DNA of 64,000 nt, taken from assembly GCA_018340805.1 (NCBI GenBank), contig JACMZG010001914.1:7187367-7251366 (forward strand). Reading direction: 5' to 3'. The DNA comes from Microvelia longipes (taxonomy: Eukaryota; Arthropoda; Insecta; Hemiptera; Veliidae). Positions 10,567-21,785 of the stretch are shown piece by piece (position 1 is the first letter of the stretch; every line of letters starts with the position of its first letter). The notes under the pieces were generated by a model, which was given only the letters and a program-made list of their open reading frames with translations, was not told the origin of the DNA and made no database searches. The translations under genes were made by a program, and so were the position numbers.

Positions 10567-10691
10567 TATGTATGACAAATTATGTCATATTAATGTCATT
10601 ACTTTTATATATTAATTTATTGTATTCATTCATCTAATAGATTCATATTGATTTAAAATAGAGTTTCATTTGAATAAGTATAGATCTATCA
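10564..10691 (+). repeat. 3' LTR (128 bp)
   Basis: No difference from the 5' LTR at 6375-6502. Its first three bases serve as the pol stop codon. Followed at once by the second CTTTC target copy. Confidence 0.95.
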
Positions 10692-10915
10692 CTTTCAATC
10701 CTCTTTTTTTAACAAAAAAATCCCTACTCTGACAACACTGATAGTTAGGTTTTGTTTTGAACTATATTATTTGTTTTTATTTGATATCGTATATTTTCAT
10801 TATTTTAAATTATTTATTGACTTTTTAAGTAGGAATATTGTTGTATCTTACAAATTTACCAACTAAGTGTTGCTTTAACTCCATTTAATCTTACCTTATA
10901 ACATCTTTCTTTGGT
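10692..10915 (+). mobile_element. Family H MITE-like repeat, continuation after the LTR element
   Basis: The AAAAAAATCCCTACT, ACAACACTG and AAGTGTTGCTTTAACT motifs follow the order in the family H copy at 52.48-52.70 kb. The right-hand inverted terminus found at 52.9 kb is missing or too diverged here. Confidence 0.65.
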
Positions 10916-11764
10916 ACCTTGGGTAAAATGGGTAATTCTACTACTCTCCACTCTATTTACGTGTCTATAAATATTAAATTAATATCGTAGTACCTTAGGC
11001 GCTCATCGGTCTGTGTTTGCAACCCCTCTGTGGATTTCATTTAACATTTTTTCTGAATAAAAACCACAAAATTCTTCTTCATTCCGCACTTTTTATGTGT
11101 TTTAACTTACATATATTTTCTTCATCTGTTATAACAAGTACATAAAAGAAATAAGTTAAAATACTATATGCTGTTACGCACTATGTAAAGAGAATACTAT
11201 AACATTGAGAATATTACAGTAGGTCAGTAACCTAAGGTTTTGACCTGAGAGTTCAGAGGTTAAACTAAGTAAATTAGCACTATAAAACCTGTCGTATCCG
11301 TGGTTTTATGGCTAAAGAAAATGGCTCGTAATATCAACTTAAAAACTTTCTATAGAGCAGGTATTTCTCGGCAATATAAGAATTTATTCAGTAATTTTCA
11401 TTCTAAGAGATTTTAAAACTAAACTTTCTACTAAAAAATATATTTAGGTTGAAGTCAATGATTAAATAAAAATTATTAATTGTAAATGTACATATTAACA
11501 CCTGTTTTTGTAGAAGTAATGATACCAAAAATTAGTTTTATGAAATCTGGGGGCACTGCAGTACACTAGCCAAGACAAGCGGTCACTGGTGTACTCTCCT
11601 TTACAGGAAGCATCTCCAGGTTATTCTCAGTCTCTATCTTTTTATTAAAAACATTAAAAAATATAATTTTAATGTTAACTAAAAGATCTTGTTGAGCTGA
11701 CCTATTCTACCAAATTTTATATCTATAATCATTTACAGGTGTTGAGATATAATGGCTTAAAGTT
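10916..11764. other. AT-rich spacer, no gene seen
   Basis: No coding frame or familiar repeat recognised. Confidence 0.55.
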
Positions 11765-11932
11765 AGGGAGTTTTTACACTCTAACTAAATTAAATAAATT
11801 TAATTAAATTTGGCGAAATCTTTTAATACAAATGCTATTAAAAAAAACTGAAGAGCATAGCCTCGGTTGTGAACCCCCGACCTCCTGTGCTGAAATCAAG
11901 TGCTTATTTACAATCACACAAAGGAGGGAGAT
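11765..11932 (-). mobile_element. SINE family A, partial and diverged copy
   Basis: On + it reads TTTGGCGAAATCTTTTAATA, then TGAACCCCCGACCTCCTGTG, then an ACACAAAGGAGG-type head end. This is the reverse of the family A head plus body seen at 40216-40421. The 3' domain (GGTTCCCGCAGGG) is missing. Confidence 0.65.
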
Positions 11933-11947
11933 AGTTTGCCCTTTCCG

Positions 11948-12325
11948 AATAATTACTCATAAATTAAATAAAAAGGTCAAGAGTATTACTCATAAATTGA
12001 ATGAATCCCTCCGAAGTATTCCTCATAAATTAAATGAATCCCTCCGAAGTATTCCTCATAAATTAATGAATCCTCCGAAGTATTCCTCATAAATTAAATG
12101 AATCCCTCCGAAGTATTCCTCATAAATTAAATGAATCCCTCCGAAGTATTCCTTATAAATTAAATGAATCCCTCTGAAGTATTACTCATAAATTAAATCA
12201 GTTCCTCCAAAGTATTACTTATGAGTTAAATGAATCTCCCCGACGTACGAGTATTACTCATATTACCTCGTATTACTCATAAATTTAATGAATCCCTCCG
12301 AAGTACAACTCATAAATTAAATAAT
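11948..12325 (+). repeat. 33-bp minisatellite, about 11 copies
   Basis: Tandem copies of a 33-bp unit containing CATAAATTAAATGAATCCC and TCCGAAGTATT. The edges are degenerate and one interior copy is rearranged near 12240. Because 33 is a multiple of three, a repeat-encoding frame (11 residues per copy, with HKLNES) stays open at 11832-12092. It joins SINE debris and is probably not a gene. Confidence 0.9.
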
Positions 12326-14211
12326 ATTCATAATTTTAACTTGATAACTAGGAATTAAATACTACAAAAAATATTTTTTATTTTGTCTTAAAGCAATGTT
12401 AGTTTCAATTTTTCGATTCATAGTGCCTTTTTCTATAAATGATATCACTTTTCCTGAAACTCAGGTGTCCAGTTAGGACAATCAAGTTTAAAACACGTAC
12501 AGAAAACTATTTTTTATGCGATTAGGTTTAATAAAAAGCGATACAATTTATGTGTTATTTAGGGACATCTTAATTTGCAGACTTATACTATTTGCACATA
12601 TCTATTCTGTCATAGATTTTTTTTATAGAAATAGTATTGCTTTTTACCTGATGTGCGTTTACTAGAAAATAATATTTTAATCTTCAAAGAACCTAATATT
12701 ACAATATAAAATTTAATATATTGTGTTAAATTCTTTTATTTTATAGATAGTAAAAATACTTTATACAGCGTTTACATACTTAACGCCTATTTTTATATTT
12801 TAATAACATATTCTGCTTCAATAGCTGCACGTTTATCTGGTATCACGTTTTGCTAAAAATACATCATAAAGTATGGCTCTAGGTACCTTAATAAAAAGTT
12901 TTTTTCTTCTTTATGTTTCCTTATACGACAAGTGAATAAAAATGACCACTTATCTTTTTGAATAAACTAAAAACATATAGCAGAAAGTAGAAATATATAG
13001 ACTGTTATTATTTCCAGACATACTTCAAATATGTTTTATAGTTTTGCCTTCTCGTATGTTTTAATGAATTTTATAACTTAATTAATAATAATGTAAATAA
13101 TTCTTATTTATTGCTAAATATTTTAAAAGGATTTAAAATTAATTGGAGCTTATATATGATAAAATATATTATACAATTGTGAAGTTTTATTTTCTCCTAT
13201 AGAGATCACAATTATTGGTAAGTTGGGATTATATGTGAATAAATAATTAGATGTTTAATATCACATTAAATATATCCTTAAATTATTTAAATAGTAATAT
13301 TTAAATTATCTTAGAAATAATAAGATTTTTGTTAAATTTTAGTTAATAGTTACGTTCACGACTGATACCTTTAGCTATTGTTTCATAAAATATCAGTTAA
13401 AATATATCTTAAAGGTAAAAGTAGAGTAAAAAGAGAGTTCTGGAACGGAACTCGACTCAAGTTGGGAAATTTGCCATAATACGAGCAATAGAATCTTATA
13501 ACTGAAAATTTTCACCTTAACAGATTCCTATCTACTTGAAAATAAGCTCTAAACTTTTTGTTCTTGGTAAAATCTTGTTTTCAAAAAATTTAAAAAGTTT
13601 CTTTATTTTTTTTTAAAGTTAGTATTTTTTTACTCTTTTAAAAGTATTATAGTATATTCAATTATTCAAGTAAAAAAAAGAACAGTAAAAATTAAAAGTA
13701 TTTTATTTAATTAAAACTTAGCTAATTTCTGTTTTTTTTTCTTTTTCGATTAATACTGTTTTTCAATTTTACTTTTTTATTTTATTTATTAATAAAATAG
13801 ATTTTTATTTCTAAGTTAGTTTATCATTTAAGAATTTGTTGAAAAACACTGGAAATTGCTTTGCATGACGGGTTTTACACAATATTATTGACCTAATTTT
13901 TTATGAAACTTTAAAAATTATCTGATAATTTTTCCATTCGTTTTATTGACAGTTTTACAAGTCTTAAATAATTTTAACAATTTTGCTGAGATTTCTCGAC
14001 ATATTTAGTTTAAGTATCTCCCAGTTAATGTTATTTTTGTTTCTATATCTCCTGTTATGAATAAATCTAATTATAATAATTAATTAAATGTTATTGCATA
14101 GTTCCTATGTGCGTTTATAGATGATTGCATAAATAAATAATTATTTATTGCATAAAATAATGTCATACATTTTATAATTATTACTAAATAATAATTATTC
14201 AACGTCATGTG
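12326..14211. other. Very AT-rich spacer, no gene seen
   Basis: About 1.9 kb of AT-rich DNA without open frames or recognisable repeats. Probably intron. Confidence 0.6.
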
Positions 14212-14480
14212 AATCGGCCTAAGCCGAGGTGCCTTAGAGGTTTAGTCCTAGCGTGGACTTAATAAAGTTAAAAGAAATGTCCGATGAAGTGAAGTTTGTA
14301 GACATGAGTATGCCTGGGGTCAGGCAGAATATAGTCATTTAAAGAAGAAGTAAGAGGTTGTTATTTCAGTCTCTTCCAGTGTCTTTAAATAAATTAAAAA
14401 TTAAAAGTAAAGCACTTCCGGTACTCTGCACGGCCTTCCATAGAGTGCCTTATTTCAGTAAAGATTTTTTTTTTCTTTAA
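14212..14480 (+). repeat. Unclassified interspersed repeat (family F)
   Basis: A GC-richer patch in AT-rich sequence. Its GTTTGTAGACATGAGTATGC / CTGGGGTCAGGC core (14297-14329) recurs in reverse at about 47588-47623, and both copies lie near GTCTTTAAATAAAT. Family unknown. Confidence 0.45.
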
Positions 14481-14687
14481 AATATTAATTAACTATTTTT
14501 TTGTATAAGTGACATTTATAATTTGTATTTAAATTTTCTGAAATAAATTCGTTCGTTTCGATAGTGTGTTCGGAACAGATGTTACCAAGATGAATTAATA
14601 ATTGAGAGTTAAGCAACCACCTTTTTAGCAAACTTTTACTGTTAATAAGTCCTTTATTTTTATATAATTGTATATTTTTGCTTTCAG

Positions 14688-14821
14688 AAATGCCAGCGCA
14701 TGGTCCAGTTATAACATCAGAGAAAACTAAGTACGAGCCGGGAGATTTACTGAGAGCGAATTGCAGCTCTGCTCCTTCTAAACCTCCCGCTGCTCTTACA
14801 TTTCACCTTAATAACAACCCT
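14688..14821 (+). CDS. Internal exon of a beaten path (Beat)-like Ig-domain gene
   Basis: A 134-bp exon is bounded by a good 3' splice site (pyrimidine-rich tract, CTTTCAG ending at 14687) and a perfect donor (CCT/GTAAGT at 14822). The frame from 14690 is open through all 44 codons. It reads HGPVITSEKTKYEPGD, then LLRANCSSAPSKPPAALTFH, then LNNNP. The order (GP-x-I/S-T, KYxPGD, x-ANCSSAPSKPxAxL) is typical of the second Ig-like domain of arthropod Beat proteins, cell-surface or secreted partners of Sidestep that act in motor-axon guidance. The Cys is the first cysteine of that domain. The exon begins with two bases of a split codon and ends on a codon boundary. I found no other exon of the gene here, so flanking introns are long and much of the window is probably intron. 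Which Beat paralogue it is cannot be told. Confidence 0.75.
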
Positions 14822-15058
14822 GTAAGTCTTTCATGCATTACTTAGTAGCTTATATGTAGAAGTTTATCTAATTTGTAACTAGTGTCGAAATAAATTAATC
14901 GAGCGCATCACAAACCAGAGATAAAAGAATAACCAAGCGTCTGTCTGGCTAAAGACCCTTCATCAAAGAAATCTTATAAATTTTAAGGCAGCAAAGAACA
15001 GTCCTCGGAGAAAAAAAAGGGTTTTTAAAACTCCGCGGTGTCAAATCTCTATACCAAA
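14822..15058. other. Presumed intron, nothing specific
   Basis: AT-rich sequence directly after the splice donor. No feature recognised. Confidence 0.5.
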
Positions 15059-15285
15059 AACTATGGCACTCTTACCTGGGCCATTATGATCTACTCTTTC
15101 TATTTTATATATAAGTTAGTATTCCATAGTAAAAAGAGCCAACTAAGGCACAGTTACCTGGGTCCTAATGATCTACTCTTTCTATTTATGTATAAAGATT
15201 TTATCATATGGTTAAAAGTGCCATCAATGGCATAGTTACCGACATCCCAATAATCTCCCCTTTTTTGTTTTTATATATAATATGG
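15059..15285 (+). repeat. 82-bp tandem repeat, about 2.8 copies
   Basis: Units start near 15059, 15141 and 15223. They share GGCACTCTTACCTGGG-like and ATGATCTACTCTTTCTAT motifs. The third copy is more diverged and incomplete. Confidence 0.8.
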
Positions 15286-15929
15286 AAGACTATGTAAGGC
15301 TTTGTTAAGACTCAAATTTCTGTCACAAAGTATACCTGTTTCTTGAAAAACCGAGTTGTTAAAATTCTAGATTGAAAACAAATTATTACTTCTGCCTACA
15401 ATGTGCTTGAAAACTAATAAATTTTCCCATTTAAGTGACATCGAATTAATTATAACCAAATAATTATTTCCTAATTATAGGCTTACAATATTACAACGAC
15501 CCGTTGCTTTCAATCTTACCCCTCTAGAATTTAATTAATTTAACGTGAAGCAAAGTTTTGAGTAACTCAATGAAATCCGATTCTCTCGCGTGATTAAATT
15601 TCCAAGGAGTCAATGTTGAAAAGTTTATCAATTAAATATTATTTAAATTTATTGTTTAATTCATAATTGAATTCAATTGAACTCGCGCTTTGGAAGAAAA
15701 TCTATCACATTTTAGATGACAATTCTAAAGCCACAAAATATTTTTTTGTCTGTCTCGCTCTGACTTCAAGTGTCAATGTGCGCAACCATCTTTTAGACCT
15801 TAGCAAAGTGGGTCTGGGAAAAAACTCGGTTATGGGTTAGGCGTCATGGAGGAAATCGAACCTCAGACCATGTTATAACTTTGTTATTACTCTTGGTTCA
15901 AACAATATTCTTGAGTCAAGAATATTAGA
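15286..15929. other. Spacer with a possible tRNA-like remnant
   Basis: Mostly AT-rich. At 15838-15885 the sequence TTAGGCGTCATGGAGGAAAT / CGAACCTCAGACCATG resembles 48607-48642, and in reverse reads as a B-box-like end (GGTTCGATTTC). It may be a short SINE relic. Confidence 0.35.
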
Positions 15930-16110
15930 ATGACTCGAAAAGAGTTGAGTTCAAGTTAGTCGATCAAGTCTACTTAAGTTGATTGAAGTCTATACGTGTC
16001 ACTTTAAGTCGAGTCGATTATATTCAAGTCGAGTGGAGTCAATTTAAGTCGCTTTAAGTTAAGACGAGCCTATTTAAATCAAATCGATTCGATTTGAGTT
16101 GACTAGAAGT
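15930..16110 (+). repeat. Degenerate AAGTCGA-type simple repeat
   Basis: Irregular reiteration of AAGTCGAGTC / TTTAAGTCG-like words. Low complexity, no clean period. Confidence 0.6.
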
Positions 16111-16447
16111 GATAATATGATTTGTAGACCAAATGGCCAATAGGAAACAGGCATTGTACCCGGGTGTATATCCGGGGTGTGTGAGAAATCGGACAAAACT
16201 GCTCATATTGCCTGGTTGGATATTGTGCACAATGTCCTGGCACGTGCACAATGCCCTGGCACGTGCACTTGAAAGCAATATAATTTAAGTCAGCTTGGAA
16301 ATAAAGAAGCTGGAAAAAAGTGGAGTCGGAAATAAGAAACGTCTTTTCATGCCATCCAGAGTAATTCATATTGTATGAGGCTAAATAAATACTTAAATTA
16401 AATTACTAAAAACAATTAAATATATGACACTTTGCTATTAACAGAGT
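16111..16447. other. Spacer with a short CACGTG-containing duplication
   Basis: CCTGGCACGTGCA occurs twice (near 16235 and 16255), each containing an E-box. Otherwise nothing recognised. Confidence 0.4.
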
Positions 16448-16729
16448 TATATCTTACACAGTATAATATATATGATAATAATAATGCCCGTTTAGAACCT
16501 TGCGGCTCATCAGGGATAACCCCTGCGGAAACCACTTCGGGTGTAGTAGCAACCGTTACGCTCAAAGTGTATTCTAATGTCGGCGATAGTATATCTAAAC
16601 AATAATCTTCTATAAACTGAGTGTAACCTGGGATGCGAACCCCAAACCTCCGTGGGTGTCAAAGGTCAGTGTAAAGACTATCGCCTTAACGACCTCGGCC
16701 ACGGAGGCTGTTCTATATCTTACACAGTA
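16448..16729 (-). mobile_element. SINE family B, complete, with 16-bp target duplication
   Basis: On the minus strand a tRNA-like head begins GCCTCCGTGGCCGAGG at 16708, with A box TGGCCGAGGTCGTTAAG and B box GGTTCGCATCC. The 3' domain follows, with TTTCCGCAGGGGTTATCCC and the end AAACGGGC, then a short ATT-type tail. The insertion is flanked by TATATCTTACACAGTA at 16448-16463 and 16714-16729, so the element proper is about 16464-16713. The long target duplication means LINE-type mobilisation. Confidence 0.85.
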
Positions 16730-17729
16730 ATATAAATAAATAAATATTAACTTACCTCTAATTCCAATATATGGTTTTAGTAGGTTCGAAAAAACCTAGT
16801 AGCTTTTAAATTGTTTACTTGAAAAAGTTTTTCATTAAGTTGAAGCTGTCTTGATAGTAAAGAAAAGCTTTTTTCTGACTCTCATCATGAAGTGTTACTT
16901 GCTCACTGTCGTGTTATTTCCAAGTCCCTTATTATTTCTTTGTTGTCGCTGCAGTTTAATTTTTAACTTGAAAATTATATGGATTTGTTTCCTTCCTCAG
17001 TTTGTTAAAGTAGAGAAGAGGTTATAAACAAAACGTGCTTTTTTATCAGATGTAAAAAAACGACATCTTACTTTATTATTTAAAAATAGGATACGGGGTT
17101 CCTCTAAACTTTTTTCACAATATCAGAGTGGCTAGGCTCATTGTCACCACTCTGCAGTACACGTTTGGATTTGCTTGAAATAGTCAAAACATCTTTTTAT
17201 TCGCAGCGGTCACTCATCCAGGTACAGACCTAGTTAATATTAATGTTAATATTAGTGATCTGAAAAAAACTCGTAGGTATTCTTGCCGTATTGAAATAAA
17301 ACTAAGTATTAAGTAAATTTTAAAACATGCATGTATTACCATTTATTACAAAGGCGATAAACGCCTATTTTCAAGTCAATTTAAAATTTTTCTATTCTTA
17401 ATAACTTAATACCAAACATTTTCCGTTATTTATGCATCTGAAAAAGTTTACTGAGTTATTATACACAGGTAATGACGTTTTAAGAAAATATTGTCCCAAT
17501 TACACATCTATGCCTAAACACTTATTTTATTTTAAGTCACTCCCTGGCATAAAATTTCTACAAGGTACGATATCATACATACACCCGTGTAAATACACGT
17601 ATACATCAAATCATACACATGCCCTGCTCATTATATATTCATATATACACATGCCTACAGATGTTCTGACAACATAGTAAAAAAACATTTAAGATGTCCC
17701 GGTTTCGGACTTATAGTGCAAACATTACT
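16730..17729. other. AT-rich spacer, no gene seen
   Basis: No domain-bearing frame. The 81-codon frame at 17432 has no features of a protein family. Confidence 0.55.
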
Positions 17730-17730
17730 T

Positions 17731-17782
<52 letters not shown>

Positions 17783-17804
17783 AATTATATACATATATAT
17801 ATAT

Positions 17805-17871
<67 letters not shown>

Positions 17872-17873
17872 CC
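17730..17873. repeat. (TA)n microsatellite
   Basis: About 140 bp of alternating T and A with few interruptions. Confidence 0.95.
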
Positions 17874-18352
17874 CATTAAAATTGTGGCGCAGAAAGGTGG
17901 AAAATATCTCGCTAGAATTATCATGTTATTAAAAAGCATCATTTTTATTTATAATTTGTCAGTTTTATTTTAAATTGCACGAGAAATCTGCAATTTATTT
18001 TATTCTCAGTTTATTGATTTGAATAAACTGTTTTGGTTTTGATGAAGAGGTTCTCTTACTTTTCCTATCCACCTTGTGTTTACTTTCTTGCGAGAAAGTA
18101 TTCTTTTAAATTTAACAAGAAGATATATATTTTCATTTTTAACCAAAAAACCGAGTTACTTTTAAAAAATTTACCAGTTCAAGGACATAAATGTTCTAGA
18201 TACATATTTACATCAAATTAGTGTGGTGTGTATATCAAAAACATCTCTGAATGTTTCTCCTGGCTTTTTATCTTTTAAAACAACAGCGATATATTCTTAT
18301 TTAACACGTTTACAATGTATTCAACGTATTTGTGTGGTATTATTTACACACA
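17874..18352. other. AT-rich spacer, nothing seen
   Basis: No gene or repeat recognised. Confidence 0.5.
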
Positions 18353-18565
18353 ATCGATTTCGGCACCGGAGGTCCGGGGTTCGCTGCCCGGGCTATGCTC
18401 TAAGATTTTATGTATAGTATTTGTGTTAAAAAGATTTCGCCAACTTTAAATTATTCTTAGAGTGTAGTTGATGCAACCCACCTGATTTGGTTCCCGCAGG
18501 GTGAATACCCTGATGGGCCGAAAGGCCCTAAAACGGGCATTTTATTTTATTTTTTTATTTACACA
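18353..18565 (+). mobile_element. SINE family A, 5'-truncated
   Basis: It starts inside the tRNA-like head at TTTCGGCACCGGAGG. B-box-like GGTTCGCTGCCC and the family A body (AAGATTTCGCCAACTTTAAA) follow. The 3' domain has GGTTCCCGCAGGGTGAATAC and CCCTGATGGGCCGAAAGG, ending AAAACGGGC plus a T-rich (TTTTA)n tail at 18540-18565. Confidence 0.85.
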
Positions 18566-18753
18566 CACTATACTAATATGTATTTGTGAGTATATACACA
18601 ACACTTTTAAACAACAAATTAATAAATTAATTAAACATTGTTCTAAATGTGTTGTATATTAGTTTTACTAGGTATGTATGTGTTGTATGTATAATAGTTA
18701 TTTAGTTCTTATTTGTATACACACACTTATATATTTATTTTATTTATTTATTT

Positions 18754-18756
<3 letters not shown>
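18566..18756. other. TG/TA-rich spacer
   Basis: Irregular GTATGT and ACAC words. No gene. Confidence 0.5.
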
Positions 18757-19599
<843 letters not shown>

Positions 19600-20100
19600 T
19601 TTAGGTGGCTAAATTGTATAAAACCAGTCCGTAGCCGATTCGACCACTGTGTCGAATCGAACTTGAACTTTTTAGTGTCAAAAAAGTAAAAAACCGTAGT
19701 CAATTACCGAAAACCCCAAAATTTGACCGGAAAACAATTTATTTCAAGTAGGAAATAGTATTTATGCTCTTGGGTCTCTGAGTTGCATGAAAATTGCCCA
19801 GAATTGATACGAGCACTCAAATACTCACAGCCTGGATACCTGAATTCAAATCCTGTTAAGGAATATAATTTTTTATCGTTTTATTTACGTCATATAAGTT
19901 TATATATTATACTACAAAATAATTCTGGCGTGGTGGTCCGCGCCAGAATAATAATTGAGTTAAGAGTAGTGCTTGATAATTGAGTATCTGCTTAAGTTAT
20001 AAAGCATAAACCGGTACCTTGAGCAATATATTGATTGTTGGAATCTCGCATTCCTAAGGAAATTCGCCAGGCATGCGAAACACCGCACCAGAATTTTCAC
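19600..20100 (+). mobile_element. Composite 'family C + foldback' element, copy 1
   Basis: The C part (about 19600-19890) has the AACCAGTCCGTAGCCGATTC / GACCACT motif, then a B-box-like stretch near 19835-19855 and TTTTTTATCG. It is followed by a reduced foldback from AATTCTGGCGTGGTGGTCCG (19920) to the inverted end GCACCAGAATT near 20096. The same order is seen at 48.9 and 59.16 kb. Confidence 0.65.
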
Positions 20101-20117
20101 ATTTAATTGCCTTAATA

Positions 20118-20312
20118 AACAACACAGCATTAAATTGTCTGAACGAACAATATAGCATTAAATTGTCTCAACGAACAACATAGCATTAAATTGTCTTAAC
20201 GAACAATATAGCATTAAATTGTCTCAACGAACAAAACAGCATTAAATTGTCTCAACAAACAACATAGTATTAAATTGTCTCAACGAACAACATATCATTA
20301 AATTTTCTTGTT
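20118..20312 (+). repeat. 28-bp minisatellite, about 7 copies
   Basis: Unit core AGCATTAAATTGTCT, separated by AACGAACAACAT-like sequence. Units differ by one to three bases. Confidence 0.9.
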
Positions 20313-20357
20313 TGACACTGGATAATTTTGTATGTGTCTACACTACATGGTTTATAT

Positions 20358-21562
20358 TATACAGGGTGTTTCATATAAAGTGTCCACCAGAAAAGGAGGT
20401 GATAGTACTCCTCAAAAGGAACAAAAAATGTCCTATAATATATACCCCGATCTCCAACCGTTTTCCCTCAAGGTCAAATTTAATATTTCAAAAAAATATT
20501 TGACCTCACATCATAAAATTGTTAATAGGGATTTAACTATTCAAGCTAGAAAGGCGAAATTAGTATCATTAGAAAGCTGAGTAAATTTCCTAAAGGACAA
20601 ACTACTAACTATGCCAAATATTTTGGAACTACTGCCCAAAATTTTGCATGAAACATGATTTTTTTAAAAAAATGAATTTTATGGAATTTTTGTAGTAGGG
20701 CATTAGAGGAAGTAAGAGATGAGCAAAAGTTCAGCCAAGAACGGAAAAAACTTTCTTATGATTGCCTTTAAGAAAAATTAAATAATTTATACATTCATAG
20801 TCAAAATTTGAAGCCATTCTTCCTAGAAGTTGGAAAAACTGATATTTTTTTGGCATTTTTGCATATGTCTACAATGTTAATTACATGGTACATAAAATAA
20901 TTAAAATCTCTAAAGCAGGGAAAAGAGTGGTTTTAGAGAAAAATTGTGGTAAGAATAAAATAGGTTTATTTTACCTTCTAGAGTCTAAAAATCGTATTAT
21001 TACATTTTTTCGAAAATAAAGTATTTTGTTAAAATAACACATTATTTTCACTTTTATACGACAAAAATGATCGGTTTTTGCAACTTCTAGCAACAACAGC
21101 TTACATTTTTGACTATTGAATGTATGAAAATATTTAGATTTTCTTAAAGGGCAATCATAAGAGAAGTTTTTCCGTTCTTGGCTGAAAATTTTGCTCATCT
21201 CTTACTTTCTCTAATGCCCTACTACAAAAATTCCATAAAATTCATTTTTTTAAAAAAATCATGTTTCATGCAAAATTTTGGGCAGTAGTTCCAAAATATT
21301 TGACATAGTTAGTAGTTTGTCCTTTAGGAAATTTACTCAGCTTTCTAATGATACTAATTTTCGGCTTTTCTAGCTTTGAATAGTTAAATCCCTATTAACA
21401 ATTTTATGATGTGAGGTCAAATATTTTTTTTAAATATTAAATTTGACCTTGTGGGAAAACGGTTGGAGATCGGGGTTTATATTATAGGACATTTTGTGTT
21501 CCTTTTGAGGAGTACTATCACCTCCTTTTCTGGTGGACACTTTATATGAAACACCCTGTATA
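20358..21562. mobile_element. 1.2-kb foldback element with about 480-bp inverted repeats
   Basis: The element at 20362-21558 begins CAGGGTGTTTCATATAAAG and ends with its exact reverse complement, flanked by TATA on both sides, so a TA or TATA target duplication is likely. The arms, about 20362-20845 and 21075-21558, are near-identical inverted copies. Only the central 230 bp or so is unpaired. No transposase is encoded, and the frames at 20332 and 20971 lie in the arms or centre with no domain. This is a non-autonomous DNA element (large MITE). The TA target would fit Tc1/mariner-type mobilisation, but the superfamily is not certain. Confidence 0.9.
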
Positions 21563-21692
21563 GTTCCCAGGTATTTGATATAAAATACCCCGAGAAATCA
21601 TTTTTCCCGTTCTTAAATCATAGCCTATAACCTGACTCGATCAATTTTACTGCAAATTATAAAATAAAAATTGCATTATGGGTAAAAGAAAA
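21563..21692. other. Short spacer, nothing seen
   Basis: AT-rich link between the foldback element and the PLE 3'-end fragment. Confidence 0.5.
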
Positions 21693-21785
21693 GAGTCTCT
21701 CCACAAAAATATATTATTGGCTAAGCGCTTTCAACCTAGCATGAGGCCATCATCAGTGCCTTTGAGTAAAAATGAAATTAATGAA
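21693..21785 (-). mobile_element. PLE 3'-end fragment, reverse
   Basis: On the minus strand a hammerhead-like core (21729-21756) is followed by TTTTTGTGGAGAGACTC. This resembles the sequence just after the hammerhead of the PLE at 42034-42050 (ACATTTGTGGATAGACC). No coding part remains. Confidence 0.6.
21715..21762 (-). ncRNA. Hammerhead ribozyme motif (PLE type)
   Basis: On the minus strand CTGATGA (21756-21750) and GAAA (21732-21729) flank a stem II with CCT/AGG pairing around CATGCT. After GAAA comes GCGC then UU, giving a very short palindromic stem III of the kind that works as a dimer in Penelope-like elements. Stem I has GGC/GCC pairing. Activity untested. Confidence 0.6.

Larger units (their letters stand above)
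6375..10691 (+). mobile_element. Complete Ty3/Gypsy (Mag-like) LTR retrotransposon
   Basis: A 4317-bp element bounded by identical 128-bp LTRs with TG...CA ends and flanked by a 5-bp target duplication, CTTTC (6370-6374 and 10692-10696). It contains a tRNA-Ser(GCU)-type primer binding site, a short gag 5' frame, a long gag/pol frame with zinc knuckles, protease, reverse transcriptase, RNase H and integrase in Ty3/Gypsy order, and a polypurine tract. No env-like frame follows pol. The short LTRs, Ser-type primer and two CCHC knuckles fit the Mag lineage. Identical LTRs indicate recent insertion. Breaks lie in the gag 5' region (see 6504-6840). Confidence 0.93.

Noticed and set aside
10567..10915. 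env gene downstream of pol
   Set aside because: pol ends at the 3' LTR itself; there is no room for a further frame.
11948..12325. CRISPR-like array (also 20118-20312, 2678-2790)
   Set aside because: Direct tandem copies without unique spacers, in a eukaryotic context; these are minisatellites.
16600..16708. tRNA gene on the minus strand
   Set aside because: A and B boxes are present, but the stems do not close into a cloverleaf and SINE body, tail and target duplication follow.
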